DNA from: an uncultured Oxalobacter sp. | GTDB lineage: Bacteria > Pseudomonadota > Gammaproteobacteria > Burkholderiales > Burkholderiaceae_D | Length of the DNA stretch: 16,965 nucleotides | Assembly (NCBI GenBank): GCA_934401755.1 | Contig: CAKRSU010000034.1 | Location: forward strand, 1-16,965 | Direction: 5' to 3' | Shown: one piece after another, positions 5,922 through 15,186 of the stretch | Layout: each line of letters starts with the position of its first letter | Position numbering within the stretch: position 1 is the stretch's first letter | Made by a program: the position numbers and the translations under genes | The notes under the pieces: model-generated | Told to the model about the DNA's origin: nothing | Databases searched by the model: none | The model's input: the letters and a program-made list of their open reading frames with translations, nothing else

Positions 5922-8573
5922 ATGACTTCTTCTAACTCCTCAACAATTTATCGGCTTGATTATAAAGCGCCAACTTTCTTAACAGAACATGTTGATCTTA
6001 ATTTTGACTTAGATCCATCAAATACTATTGTCACGGCAGTTATGACATTGCACAAAAATCCCGATGCGACTGGCAATGAACTGACGCTTTTTGGCACAGA
6101 ATTGGAACTCCTTGCCATTTCAATGAATGATGTCGCTTTAGAAACGAGTTGCTATACCCTTGGTGAAGATCAGTTAACCATTCATAACGCACCAGACAAT
6201 GTAAAACTGATTACCAAGACACGCATTCATCCCGATAAAAACACCTCCCTTATGGGACTTTACATGTCCAATGGCAACTTCTTTACTCAATGTGAAGCAG
6301 AAGGATTTAGGAAAATTACTTATTTTCAAGATCGTCCTGATGTTATGGCAACCTATACTGTGACATTAACAGCAGATAAAGCACGTTATCCCATTTTATT
6401 ATCTAATGGCAATATAATAGATCAAGGCGATATTGCTAATGGACGTCATTTTGTCAAATTTGACGATCCATTTCGAAAACCCTCTTATCTGTTTGCACTG
6501 GTTGCAGGAAACTTGGTTTGCCAAGAAGAATCTTTTAAGTTAGCAGATGGGCGCGATGTTCAGCTTCAAGTTTGGGTTGAACACGGTAATCTTGATAAAA
6601 CAGCCCATGCTATGGAATCATTAAAACACAGTATTCAATGGGATGAACAACGTTTTGGTCTTGAATTAGATTTAGATCGATTTAGTATTGTTGCAGTCAG
6701 CGACTTTAATATGGGCGCGATGGAAAATAAAGGATTAAATATCTTCAATACAAAATATGTATTGGCAAATCCACGCATTGCAACTGATGCTGATTTTGCT
6801 AGTATTGAATCCGTTGTCGGTCATGAATATTTTCATAACTGGACAGGAGATCGTGTTACCTGTCGTGATTGGTTCCAACTGTCATTAAAAGAAGGACTCA
6901 CTGTTTTCCGTGATCAAGAATTTTCTGCCGACAGAACAGGAACTATTTCTGGTCGTGCTGTAAAACGTATTGCTGATGTTCGTACCCTACGACAATTACA
7001 GTTTCCGGAAGATGCTGGTCCTATGGCGCATCCTGTACGTCCTGATTCTTATCAAGAAATTAACAATTTCTATACGGTTACCGTTTATGAAAAAGGAGCC
7101 GAAGTTGTTCGGATGTATCAAACATTATTAGGCCGAGAAGGCTTCAAAAAAGGAATGGATCTGTACTTTCAACGACATGACGGACATGCAGTAACTTGCC
7201 ATGATTTTCTAATGGCGATGGCTGATGCCAACCATAAAGATCTCACACAATTTGAACGTTGGTACAGTCAAGCAGGAACACCCCGAGTCAAATTAGAGAG
7301 TCAATATCGAGCTGATACAAAAGAACTGTCTATTACCTTATCACAATCTTGTCGAGCAACCCCGGGACAAGATAAAAAATTGCCATTTCTCATTCCAGTT
7401 GCAATCGGTTTACTTGATAGTACCGGTAAAGATATAGCAATTACTCTTGATAAGAAACAAGCAACAACCACTTGTATTTTAGAACTCACTCAAGAAAAGC
7501 AAACTTTTACATTCAAAAACATAACTGAAAAACCAATTATTTCTGCGCTGCGTAATTTCTCGGCTCCCGTTATTTTAGAATTTGAACAATCTGATAAAGA
7601 ATTACTCTTTTTATTGACGCATGATAGTGATCCTTTTAATCGTTGGGAAGCTAGTCAACGACTTGCATTACGCCGTTTAGAAACACTGATTCAATCCATC
7701 CAGAAAAATGCACCTTTAGATCTAGATCAAGCCTTTATTGATGCATTCCGCTCCGTTCTAATGGACAACACACTTGATCCTGCATTGCGCGAATTAACTC
7801 TAACACTACCAAATGAAATGATGATTGCAGAAAATATGGTTGAAATTGATCCGCAATCTATTCAAACTGCCAAACAATTCATGCAACAAAAACTGGCAAG
7901 TTCTCTTGAAACTGAATGGTTAATGACTTATAAAAACCATCAAACGCCAGGTTCTTATCATCCGACCCCTCAAGATGCAGGAAAACGTGCTTTAAAAAAT
8001 AGAGCATTAGATTATTTGCTTCATACTAAAAAGGATTACTCCCAATTAGCGATTGATCAATACAATCAAGCCAATAACATGACGGACCGATTAGCCGCTC
8101 TAACCCACTTAGTTCATTCAGGCGTTACGCTCAAATCTAGCCAAGCTCATGCCTTATTGGATCACTTTTATCATGAATTTAAACAAGAAGCACTCGTTAT
8201 TGATAAATGGTTCTCTTTACAAGCGACTTCACCTACAGCGACAACCGCTACAATCCGAAAACTAATGACACATCCTGCATTTAACTTGAAAAATCCAAAT
8301 CGTGCTCGCAGCCTGATTTTTGGTTATTGTTCGAACAATATGGCACAATTTCACTCATTAGATGGTAGTGGATATACATTATGGCATGATGTCGTATCTG
8401 AAATTGATACATTCAATCCTCAAGTTGCGGCAAGACTTGCTCGCACAATGGATCAATGGAAGCGCTATATTCCAGCTTTACGTCAAAAAGCAGAAAAAGT
8501 ACTTCACCAAATTGCTGAACGTGCATTGTCACGTGATACTCGTGAAATCATCAGCAAGTCACTCGGCCAATAA
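5922..8573 (+). CDS. pepN: Aminopeptidase N (M1 family)
   Basis: Cytosolic zinc aminopeptidase that removes N-terminal residues from peptides in the final steps of protein turnover. At 883 residues it is close to E. coli PepN (870). Signature motifs are intact: the exopeptidase motif GAMEN at 265-269, the zinc site HEYFH at 301-305 with the third ligand Glu324 in LKEG, and the transition-state Tyr389 in TVYEKGAEVVRMY. The N-terminal beta domain, thermolysin-like catalytic domain, small beta domain and helical C-terminal domain can all be followed without interruption. There is no signal peptide. The start is fixed by the first ATG of the conserved N-terminus; the ribosome binding site is weak (TTGGA). 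A promoter with an overlapping palindrome lies just upstream. fbp begins 18 bases after the stop and is probably co-transcribed. Confidence 0.97.
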   Translation: MTSSNSSTIYRLDYKAPTFLTEHVDLNFDLDPSNTIVTAVMTLHKNPDATGNELTLFGTELELLAISMNDVALETSCYTLGEDQLTIHNAPDNVKLITKTRIHPDKNTSLMGLYMSNGNFFTQCEAEGFRKITYFQDRPDVMATYTVTLTADKARYPILLSNGNIIDQGDIANGRHFVKFDDPFRKPSYLFALVAGNLVCQEESFKLADGRDVQLQVWVEHGNLDKTAHAMESLKHSIQWDEQRFGLELDLDRFSIVAVSDFNMGAMENKGLNIFNTKYVLANPRIATDADFASIESVVGHEYFHNWTGDRVTCRDWFQLSLKEGLTVFRDQEFSADRTGTISGRAVKRIADVRTLRQLQFPEDAGPMAHPVRPDSYQEINNFYTVTVYEKGAEVVRMYQTLLGREGFKKGMDLYFQRHDGHAVTCHDFLMAMADANHKDLTQFERWYSQAGTPRVKLESQYRADTKELSITLSQSCRATPGQDKKLPFLIPVAIGLLDSTGKDIAITLDKKQATTTCILELTQEKQTFTFKNITEKPIISALRNFSAPVILEFEQSDKELLFLLTHDSDPFNRWEASQRLALRRLETLIQSIQKNAPLDLDQAFIDAFRSVLMDNTLDPALRELTLTLPNEMMIAENMVEIDPQSIQTAKQFMQQKLASSLETEWLMTYKNHQTPGSYHPTPQDAGKRALKNRALDYLLHTKKDYSQLAIDQYNQANNMTDRLAALTHLVHSGVTLKSSQAHALLDHFYHEFKQEALVIDKWFSLQATSPTATTATIRKLMTHPAFNLKNPNRARSLIFGYCSNNMAQFHSLDGSGYTLWHDVVSEIDTFNPQVAARLARTMDQWKRYIPALRQKAEKVLHQIAERALSRDTREIISKSLGQ

Positions 8574-8591
8574 CTAAAAAGGAAAAATACC

Positions 8592-9605
8592 ATGGCAGAT
8601 CGTTTTATTAGTCTGACTCAATTTTTAATCGAAGAAAATCGCCGTTCAAATACAGTGCCTTCTGATTTAAAACAATTAATTGAAATCGTTGCTCAAGCCT
8701 GTAAATCCATCAGTACGGCGGTTGGAAAAGGCGCACTAGCTAATGTGTTGGGGATTCAAGGTAATATTAATGTTCAAGGCGAAGTTCAAAAGAAATTAGA
8801 TGTCATGTCAAACAACATTCTTTTGGAAGCAACACAATGGAGCGGTTGCCTTGCAGGAATGGCATCTGAAGAAATGGAACACGCTTTTCCAATTCCTAAT
8901 GAATACCCTAAAGGTAATTATTTATTGTTATTCGATCCATTAGATGGTTCCAGTAATATTGATGTCAATGTATCTATCGGCACCATTTTTTCTATTTTGA
9001 AACGTCCTGAAAAAACAACAGACGTCACAGAAGATGATTTTTTACAAACAGGTCGACACCAAGTGGCCGCTGGCTATGCTATTTATGGGCCACAAACCCA
9101 ACTCGTATTAACAACAGGAAATGGTGTTAATGCATTTACTCTTGATCGTGAAGACGGCATTTGGAAGTTAACATCGCGTCAGATTCGAATTCCAGAACAA
9201 ACAGCAGAATACGCCATTAATGCGTCTAATCAACGTCACTGGTTCCCACCTGTCAAACGATATTTTGAAGAAGTTCAAGCTGGCATTGAAGGTCCTCGTG
9301 GCAAAAACTTTAATATGCGTTGGATTGCTGCGATGGTCTCTGATATTAACCGGATTCTGACTCGTGGCGGTATTTTCATGTATCCAGCCGATGCTCGCAA
9401 TATTAAAAATGGCGGACGCATTCGTTTAATGTATGAAGCCAACCCAATGTCAATGCTAATTGAGCAAGCTGGTGGCGCCGCAACAAACGGACTTATTCCA
9501 TTAATGGATGTTAAACCTGAAAAATTACATATGCGTGTTCCCGTCTTTTTAGGCTCAAAACAAGAAGTTGAATTGATCACAAAATACCACCACGAAGCGC
9601 AATAA
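8592..9605 (+). CDS. fbp: Class 1 fructose-1,6-bisphosphatase
   Basis: Hydrolyses fructose 1,6-bisphosphate to fructose 6-phosphate, the committing step of gluconeogenesis, in the cytosol with Mg2+. At 337 residues the length is normal for the class. The metal/phosphate motif [11 protein letters not shown] begins at residue 114 (Asp115, Asp118), preceded by [14 protein letters not shown] with the metal-binding Glu residues. Substrate-binding residues lie in [12 protein letters not shown], and the class signature is in the C-terminal half: [18 protein letters not shown] followed by [13 protein letters not shown]. The start is supported by an AAGGA about 9 bases upstream. It sits 18 bases after pepN and is followed by a terminator, so pepN-fbp looks like one unit. 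Why a peptidase and a gluconeogenic enzyme are paired is not obvious, beyond use of amino acids as carbon source (inference). Confidence 0.97.
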   Translation: MADRFISLTQFLIEENRRSNTVPSDLKQLIEIVAQACKSISTAVGKGALANVLGIQGNINVQGEVQKKLDVMSNNILLEATQWSGCLAGMASEEMEHAFPIPNEYPKGNYLLLFDPLDGSSNIDVNVSIGTIFSILKRPEKTTDVTEDDFLQTGRHQVAAGYAIYGPQTQLVLTTGNGVNAFTLDREDGIWKLTSRQIRIPEQTAEYAINASNQRHWFPPVKRYFEEVQAGIEGPRGKNFNMRWIAAMVSDINRILTRGGIFMYPADARNIKNGGRIRLMYEANPMSMLIEQAGGAATNGLIPLMDVKPEKLHMRVPVFLGSKQEVELITKYHHEAQ

Positions 9606-9624
9606 TACGACTTGTTAGCGAATG

Positions 9625-9670
9625 AAAAACGACCACTTTAATCCATGAAAAAATAAAGTGGTTGTTTTTC
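9625..9670 (+). terminator. Rho-independent terminator after fbp
   Basis: A 16-bp stem (9625-9640 with 9654-9669) with one G-T pair and a 13-base loop. The right arm ends in a T5 run. It is 19 bases past the fbp stop. The A/T symmetry means it could also stop minus-strand transcripts. Confidence 0.85.
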
Positions 9671-9692
9671 AAATGAGTGATCCTCATTATTA

Positions 9693-9764
9693 TCATTTCT
9701 GAAGTTTTCCTTTCCGTTTTTCTTCAAAAGTGAAACTAATATCAGAAAGTTTTAGGTCGTTCAT
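9693..9764 (-). CDS. Possible 23-codon small ORF between fbp and glyQ
   Basis: On the minus strand an ATG (complement of 9762-9764) opens 23 codons ending in TGA. It begins MNDLKLSDISF and ends in a basic tail with EEKRKGK. An AGGA lies about 7 bases before the ATG, a good Shine-Dalgarno. The frame is also open for 15 codons upstream of the ATG (back to 9809), where it meets TAA. This could be a small protein gene, the remnant of a larger decayed gene, or chance. I do not recognise a family. The fbp terminator hairpin lies just downstream and could serve it too. Confidence 0.3.
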   Translation of the reverse strand: MNDLKLSDISFTFEEKRKGKLQK

Positions 9765-9842
9765 GATATATCCTATTTCTTCACGAGCAGGAATTATTCC
9801 ACTAGGCGCTTAAAAAAGTTACAATTCTCTCTTATGACTAAA

Positions 9843-9889
9843 ATTCCTGTTAGTTATGTATCTCATAGCTTTCATGCAGGATCAGGAAT
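9843..9889 (+). promoter_or_regulatory. Foldable leader covering the glyQ ribosome binding site
   Basis: Outer arms ATTCCTG (9843-9849) and CAGGAAT (9883-9889) are exact complements, and the right arm contains the AGGA Shine-Dalgarno of glyQ. Nested inside is a second stem, AGTTATG (9852-9858) with CATAGCT (9864-9870, one G-T pair, 5-nt loop). Folding would hide the ribosome binding site. A second copy of the purine motif (CAGGAT, 9877-9882) stays outside the arm. No T-box consensus is visible. Confidence 0.35.
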
Positions 9890-9895
9890 ACACAT

Positions 9896-10807
9896 ATGAT
9901 CACTTTCCAAGAAATCATTTTTAGACTCAAACAATATTGGAGTAAACAAGGTTGTGCTTTACTTCAATCTCAAGATATGGAAGTTGGCGCTGGGACGTCG
10001 CACCCTGCAACATTTCTTCGTGCTATTGGTCCAGAACCATGGCGTGCTGCTTACGTTCAACCATCACGTCGTCCTAAAGATGGCCGCTATGGAGATAACC
10101 CCAACCGTTTACAGCACTATTACCAATTTCAGGTTGTCTTAAAACCTGCGCCAGAAAATATCCTCGAACTTTATCTCGGTTCTCTCTCAGCATTAGGGCT
10201 TGATCTAAAGCAAAATGATGTTCGTTTTGTTGAAGACGATTGGGAAAATCCAACACTTGGAGCATGGGGACTTGGTTGGGAAGTTTGGCTTAATGGAATG
10301 GAAGTGACCCAATTCACTTATTTCCAGCAAGTTGGCGGAATTGACTGTAAACCCACATTAGGTGAAATCACATATGGTCTAGAACGTCTTGCGATGTACT
10401 TACAAGGTGTTGAAAATGTTTATGATTTGGTCTGGACAGAATGGGAAGATCGCGGTGTAAAGCGTCAACTTACCTACGGTGATGTCTATCATCAAAATGA
10501 AGTTGAACAATCTCATTATAATTTTGAACAGTCAAATACCCCTTTTCTGTTCACATTATTTTCTAACTTCGAGTCTGAAGCAAAGCGTTTGATTGAAAAT
10601 AAGCTCACACTACCTGCTTATGAAATGATTTTAAAAGCAGCTCATACCTTTAATCTATTAGATGCGCGTGGCGCCATCTCGGTGACAGAACGTGCTGCTT
10701 ATATTGCTCGTATCCGTACACTGTCGCGCATGGTAGCGCAAGCTTACTATGAATCTCGTGAAGCACTTGGATTTCCAATGTGTCATGAAGAAGATCATAC
10801 GCTCTAA
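9896..10807 (+). CDS. glyQ: Glycyl-tRNA synthetase alpha subunit
   Basis: Catalytic alpha subunit of the bacterial alpha2beta2 glycyl-tRNA synthetase, a class II enzyme that activates glycine and charges tRNA-Gly. At 303 residues the length is typical. Near-invariant blocks are present: [16 protein letters not shown] followed by [20 protein letters not shown], then [26 protein letters not shown] (motif 2 region), [32 protein letters not shown] and [14 protein letters not shown] (motif 3). The ATG is preceded by AGGA inside a potential hairpin. It is the first gene of a five-gene run, with glyS starting 30 bases after its stop. A likely promoter is not clear; TACAAT at 9820-9825 is a possible -10 without a good -35. 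Confidence 0.98.
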   Translation: MITFQEIIFRLKQYWSKQGCALLQSQDMEVGAGTSHPATFLRAIGPEPWRAAYVQPSRRPKDGRYGDNPNRLQHYYQFQVVLKPAPENILELYLGSLSALGLDLKQNDVRFVEDDWENPTLGAWGLGWEVWLNGMEVTQFTYFQQVGGIDCKPTLGEITYGLERLAMYLQGVENVYDLVWTEWEDRGVKRQLTYGDVYHQNEVEQSHYNFEQSNTPFLFTLFSNFESEAKRLIENKLTLPAYEMILKAAHTFNLLDARGAISVTERAAYIARIRTLSRMVAQAYYESREALGFPMCHEEDHTL

Positions 10808-10837
10808 CCACTGTAAATGACTGGAAAAGGTTAAAAC

Positions 10838-12922
10838 ATGAACAAGACTTTACTTGTCGAACTTCATACCGAAGAATTGCCACCCAAAGCACTTGCAAAA
10901 CTGGCCAATTCATTTGCTGGTACTATTGAAAAATATCTCAGAAAGAGTGACTTTCTAACCGATACATCAAAAACGACGGTCTATGCAACGCCACGTCGTC
11001 TAGCCGTTACTATTACAGATGTTCGTCCCGTCTCTCCTGATCGCGCTATCCATAAAAAAATATTACCTGTCAATATTGCATTTGACAAAGATGGCAACCA
11101 AACTCCGCCATTAAAGAAAAAATTAGCCGCAATGCACATTGCAGATATTGATGTATCAACTCTTGAAATTGCACGCGATGGTAAAAATGACTGCTTATTC
11201 TATAACTATACAGCAAGTGGTATTCCACTCGCGAATGACTTGCAAGTAGCTGTTGAACAAGCGGCCGCATCTTTGCCCGTTCCCAAAATGATGACATACC
11301 AGCGTCCTGACGGAGAAACGGTTCAATTTGTTCGCCCAGTTCATCAATTGATCGCAATGCATGGCGATCAAGTTCTTCCTATTTCTTTTCTTGGATTAAC
11401 TGCAGGACGGACAACACAAGGACATCGTTTCTTATCCCCAGGCAATATTGGTATCATCTCAGCGGATGCTTATGCTGTCTTATTAGAAACTTATGGGAAA
11501 GTCATTCCCAATTTTGAAGTTCGTAAAGAGCGAATTCGAACCATGCTTTTAGAAAAGGCACGTGGTGACAAAATTCTAATGCCAGAAGCTCTTCTTGATG
11601 AAGTCACTGCATTAGTTGAATGGCCAATTGTTTACGAATGTCATTTCGAAGAATCTTTTTTGGAAGTTCCTCAAGAATGCTTAATTTTGACCATGCAAAC
11701 CAATCAAAAATATTTTGCAGTAACGGATCAAAATGGAAAATTGCGCAATCGCTTCTTAATTGTTTCCAACATTGAAACAGCAACCCCTCAGCGTATTATT
11801 GATGGAAATGAACGTGTTATTCGGCCTCGATTATCTGATGCTCAGTTTTTCTTTGAGCAGGATAAGAAAAAAACATTAGAATCTCGTCTACCAGGGCTCG
11901 CAAATGTTGTTTACCATAATAAACTAGGGACACTTGCTCAGCGCGTTGCACGAATCCGATTATTAGCGATTGCTATTGCTCAAAAGCTCAATATTGATAC
12001 AACGCGAATTGAACGGGCTGCACGCTTATGTAAAGCTGATTTGCTCACTGAAATGGTCGGTGAATTTCCAGAACTTCAAGGCACAATGGGAACTTATTAT
12101 GCTCGCCATGATGGTGAAGATGAAGAAGTTGCACTAGCATGTGCGGAACACTATCAACCACGTTTTGCGGGTGATGCCCTTCCAGCAACCCAAACAGGTA
12201 CGATTTTAGCTTTAGCAGACAAGTTAGAAACTTTAGTCGGTATTTGGGGAATTGGTCTACAACCAACAGGAGACAGGGATCCGTTTGCACTACGACGTCA
12301 TGCTTTAGGTATTTTACGCATTCTCATTGAAAAGAAATTACCATTATCTTTGCGTGAAATCTTAAAAGATTCGGTCAATGTTCTATCTTCTAACACGATG
12401 TTTTCCGATCCAACTCAAGCAGTTATTGAATTTGTCATGGATCGTTTACGTGGATTACTCCGTGATAAAGGATACTCTATCACCGAAATTGAATCGATTC
12501 TTGCTCAAAACCCAGACCGTTTTGACAATATCATTGACCGTCTTGATGCTGTTCACAAATTTGCTGAACTACCTGCTGCCGAATCGCTTGCTGCCGCCAA
12601 TAAACGTATCACTAACATCCTAAAAAAATCAGGCATTACTGCTGGCGATGTGTATCGTGATATATTAATTGATGATAGTGAGAAAAAACTGTACGCTGAT
12701 ATTCAATCAGTGAAACCCATTGCAAATCAGCAATTCGCTGCAGGAGACTATACAGGAACCCTCCAAACGTTAGCAACTTTGCGAGATGATGTTGATGCCT
12801 TTTTCACCAACGTTATGGTCATGGCAGATGATCTCAAACTTCGTAACAATCGAATCGCATTACTAAAAGAACTGCATGATATGATGAACCAAGTTGCAGA
12901 TATCTCTAAACTCGCTTCTTGA
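10838..12922 (+). CDS. glyS: Glycyl-tRNA synthetase beta subunit
   Basis: Beta subunit of the alpha2beta2 glycyl-tRNA synthetase, which carries the tRNA-binding parts of the enzyme. At 694 residues the length is typical. It opens with the family N-terminus [15 protein letters not shown], has the B3/4-like core with RFVR-type blocks near 165 ([15 protein letters not shown]) and [12 protein letters not shown] near 285, and an HD-type domain region around residues 390-440 ([18 protein letters not shown]). The C-terminal 110 residues match the DALR-type anticodon-binding domain ([22 protein letters not shown]). The start has an AAGG ribosome binding site. gmhB follows after 15 bases. Confidence 0.98.
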   Translation: MNKTLLVELHTEELPPKALAKLANSFAGTIEKYLRKSDFLTDTSKTTVYATPRRLAVTITDVRPVSPDRAIHKKILPVNIAFDKDGNQTPPLKKKLAAMHIADIDVSTLEIARDGKNDCLFYNYTASGIPLANDLQVAVEQAAASLPVPKMMTYQRPDGETVQFVRPVHQLIAMHGDQVLPISFLGLTAGRTTQGHRFLSPGNIGIISADAYAVLLETYGKVIPNFEVRKERIRTMLLEKARGDKILMPEALLDEVTALVEWPIVYECHFEESFLEVPQECLILTMQTNQKYFAVTDQNGKLRNRFLIVSNIETATPQRIIDGNERVIRPRLSDAQFFFEQDKKKTLESRLPGLANVVYHNKLGTLAQRVARIRLLAIAIAQKLNIDTTRIERAARLCKADLLTEMVGEFPELQGTMGTYYARHDGEDEEVALACAEHYQPRFAGDALPATQTGTILALADKLETLVGIWGIGLQPTGDRDPFALRRHALGILRILIEKKLPLSLREILKDSVNVLSSNTMFSDPTQAVIEFVMDRLRGLLRDKGYSITEIESILAQNPDRFDNIIDRLDAVHKFAELPAAESLAAANKRITNILKKSGITAGDVYRDILIDDSEKKLYADIQSVKPIANQQFAAGDYTGTLQTLATLRDDVDAFFTNVMVMADDLKLRNNRIALLKELHDMMNQVADISKLAS

Positions 12923-12937
12923 CTTGAAAAAACGATT

Positions 12938-13552
12938 ATGAAACTCATTATTCTGGATAGAGATGGGGTCATTAATGAGGACTCCGATGCATTCATCAAA
13001 TCGCCTAATGAATGGATCCCTATTCCAGAATCTATTGAAGCAATAGCCCGTCTAACAAAAGCGGGCTATACCATAGTCGTTGCGACAAACCAATCAGGAA
13101 TAGGCCGAAAACTTTTTGATATCACAACACTCAACGCCATTCATAAAAAGATGCACCTTGCTGTTAAAGCAGCTGGCGGTACCATCTTGGCCATTATGTT
13201 CTGTCCGCATTTAGCTATTGATAACTGCGATTGTCGAAAACCAAGAACTGGAATGTTTACGACAATTGCTAAGCGTTTTGATGTGAGTCTCAAAGGAATT
13301 CCTTCGGTCGGTGATTCACTGCGAGACCTTCAAGCAGCATTCTTGTCAGGCTGTTCTCCTTATCTTGTACTAACGGGTAAAGGAAAAATCACCCTTGAAA
13401 AAGGTGGACTTCCGCCGGGCACCCAAATCTTTGATAACCTTAATGCATTTGCAACTCATTTGATTGAAAAAGATCAACAAGAAACCATTATTAAAGCAAC
13501 AACACTGACTCCTTCTATTGAAGAAAACACCCCTGATATTGATATCAAATAA
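12938..13552 (+). CDS. gmhB: D-glycero-beta-D-manno-heptose-1,7-bisphosphate 7-phosphatase
   Basis: HAD-superfamily phosphatase that removes the 7-phosphate of heptose 1,7-bisphosphate in ADP-heptose synthesis for the lipopolysaccharide inner core. The nucleophile motif is LDRDGVIN (Asp7, Asp9), motif II is ATNQSG at 49-54, and the late acidic motif is GDSLRD at 125-130. The structural zinc site of this family is present as Cys89, His91, Cys97 and Cys99, in a shorter loop than in E. coli. The last 20 or so residues, rich in Thr and Glu, are a tail beyond the usual fold. No good Shine-Dalgarno precedes the ATG, and it starts 15 bases after glyS, so translation may depend on coupling to glyS. 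The annotation histidinol-phosphatase is a common mislabel for this family and is less likely here. Confidence 0.93.
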   Translation: MKLIILDRDGVINEDSDAFIKSPNEWIPIPESIEAIARLTKAGYTIVVATNQSGIGRKLFDITTLNAIHKKMHLAVKAAGGTILAIMFCPHLAIDNCDCRKPRTGMFTTIAKRFDVSLKGIPSVGDSLRDLQAAFLSGCSPYLVLTGKGKITLEKGGLPPGTQIFDNLNAFATHLIEKDQQETIIKATTLTPSIEENTPDIDIK

Positions 13553-13564
13553 AAGAGAATAGTC

Positions 13565-14296
13565 ATGTATTTTTTACGTTCAATTTTCTATTTTATAATC
13601 TGGTGGTCTTTCACTTTTTTTTGGGGATTCGTTTGCTTATTGACATGTTGGTTACCATTTAAAGGACGTTACAAAATTGCCTTTATCTGGGCTTGGGTCA
13701 CAATTAGATTAGCCAAAATAATCTGTGGCATTAACTATCAAATCAAAGGAACCGAAAACTTCCCCGATGGCCCAGTTATCCTTCTTAGCAAACATCAATC
13801 TACTTGGGAAACCCTTTTTATGATGTTGGTTTTACCAAGACCCGTTTCTTTCGTCTTAAAAAAATCCCTACTATACATCCCTTTTTTCGGCTGGGTTCTT
13901 GCATTCATGCGTATGATTCCAATTGATCGAAATAAACGAACCAACGCTTTCCGCCAAATGGTCCATGTCGGCAGTGAACGATTAAAAAATGGCCATTGGA
14001 TTATTATTTTTCCAGAAGGAACTCGTGTTCCTCCTGGAGCTCAAGGAAACTATCAAAATGGCGGTGCGATGCTAGCCATTCGAACTAAAGCACAAGTCAT
14101 TCCTGTTGCATTAAATTCTGGAGAATGTTGGCCCAAAACGACCATTGTAAAAACACCTGGCACTATTACGCTTTCGTTTGGTAAACCTATTGCCACAGAA
14201 GGGAAAAAAGCAGAAGAACTCACAAAGGAAGTCAAAACATGGATTGAAAGTGAAATGCGAAATATTTCGCCTTATCTTTATTCTGATACAAAGTAA
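13565..14296 (+). CDS. plsC: 1-acyl-sn-glycerol-3-phosphate acyltransferase
   Basis: PlsC-family acyltransferase (243 residues) that adds the second acyl chain to lysophosphatidic acid, giving phosphatidic acid at the inner membrane. The N-terminal 45 residues are strongly hydrophobic and aromatic, a membrane anchor. Block I is SKHQSTWETL with catalytic His77; the usual HX4D acid is Glu82 here, a variant I recall from betaproteobacterial members. Block III is FPEGTR at 149-154, and a later PVALNSGECW block completes the set. The start has an AGAGA sequence 6 bases upstream and lies 12 bases after gmhB. The next ORF begins one base past its stop. Related acyltransferases for ornithine lipids exist, but PlsC is the simplest reading. 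Confidence 0.92.
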   Translation: MYFLRSIFYFIIWWSFTFFWGFVCLLTCWLPFKGRYKIAFIWAWVTIRLAKIICGINYQIKGTENFPDGPVILLSKHQSTWETLFMMLVLPRPVSFVLKKSLLYIPFFGWVLAFMRMIPIDRNKRTNAFRQMVHVGSERLKNGHWIIIFPEGTRVPPGAQGNYQNGGAMLAIRTKAQVIPVALNSGECWPKTTIVKTPGTITLSFGKPIATEGKKAEELTKEVKTWIESEMRNISPYLYSDTK

Positions 14297-14297
14297 T

Positions 14298-15104
14298 ATG
14301 TTTCGCTTTGATGCACGTAATCATTTCCCTATTTCCTCTAACGAGATTCATTTTAAACAGGAGAAACCCTCAAAGAAATTACCATCCAATCAAAAACAGA
14401 TATCCATTCAAGGAAACCTTATTAACTATACATTAAAGCATTCTGCAAAACGTCGTATTATTTTGAGTATTACCTCATCAGGATTGATTGTTAATGCCCC
14501 CCAAAATCAACCCATCACGATAATAGAAAATATTATTCGAGAAAAATATAGTTGGATACAAAAAGCACTCAACACCCTTAAGCAACAATTAGAAACGACT
14601 TCATTTCCTGTCTGGAAAAACGGAACTTTATTTCCATATCTGGGCAAAAATTGTCATCTACATCTCATTCAAACAAATCATTTTCAGCATTCTTATCTTT
14701 ATACTGATAACCGATTAATCATTAAAACGCACAATACACCTTCATCTATTGCGAAAATTGTTAAAGAATGGTTAATCACTCAAGCAACTGATTTTCTATT
14801 AACACGCCTTGCTAAACAAGCTAACATAATGCATCTTTCTTATACGAGTGCAAAATTAAGCAATGCAAAAACGCGTTGGGGATCTTGCACAGCACAAAGA
14901 CACATTCGACTGAATTGGCGACTGATCATGATAGACTTATCTTTGATTGACTATGTTCTTATTCATGAATTATCGCATCTGATTGAACTCAATCACAGTC
15001 ACCGCTTTTGGACACTTGTAGAAAGATGGTATCCCAATTGGAAGCAAGCTCGAAAAAATCTTAGACTCGCAGGATTAAAATGTTTTACCTTTTTTCCTGA
15101 TTAA
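14298..15104 (+). CDS. YgjP-like zinc metallopeptidase-fold protein (DUF45/M48-like)
   Basis: A 268-residue protein of the YgjP (DUF45, WLM-related) family. Metal site: HELSH at 223-227 followed by His233 in LNHSHRFW. The other family signature, TRWGSC at 192-197, precedes the site as usual. I chose ATG 14298, one base after the plsC stop; the frame stays open back into plsC (an alternative start at 14178), but that extension would overlap a coding gene by over 100 bases and lacks family resemblance. There is no Shine-Dalgarno, so expression probably relies on translational coupling with plsC. E. coli YgjP has been described as a nucleotide (UTP) pyrophosphatase-like enzyme and others as metal-dependent proteases; the activity is uncertain. 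It closes the glyQ-led run. Confidence 0.88.
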   Translation: MFRFDARNHFPISSNEIHFKQEKPSKKLPSNQKQISIQGNLINYTLKHSAKRRIILSITSSGLIVNAPQNQPITIIENIIREKYSWIQKALNTLKQQLETTSFPVWKNGTLFPYLGKNCHLHLIQTNHFQHSYLYTDNRLIIKTHNTPSSIAKIVKEWLITQATDFLLTRLAKQANIMHLSYTSAKLSNAKTRWGSCTAQRHIRLNWRLIMIDLSLIDYVLIHELSHLIELNHSHRFWTLVERWYPNWKQARKNLRLAGLKCFTFFPD

Positions 15105-15186
15105 TTTTGCTTGTTTTTAGCATTAAATACTCATCTTCTTAGTCAATCGATTATTCTGTTGTTAACTTTTTTCTGAAAGGATAGCC

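Noticed and set aside
8362..8577. 71-codon ORF overlapping the end of pepN
   Set aside because: Different frame of the conserved pepN C-terminus, with no resemblance to a known protein and no ribosome binding site.
9896..9900. Glycine or T-box riboswitch upstream of glyQ
   Set aside because: No T-box consensus or glycine riboswitch core is visible; only a simple nested hairpin is present, and T-boxes are rare in proteobacteria.
14178..14297. 40-codon upstream extension of the ygjP-like gene
   Set aside because: It lies inside the conserved 3' end of plsC in another frame; the ATG at 14298 right after the plsC stop is the sensible start.
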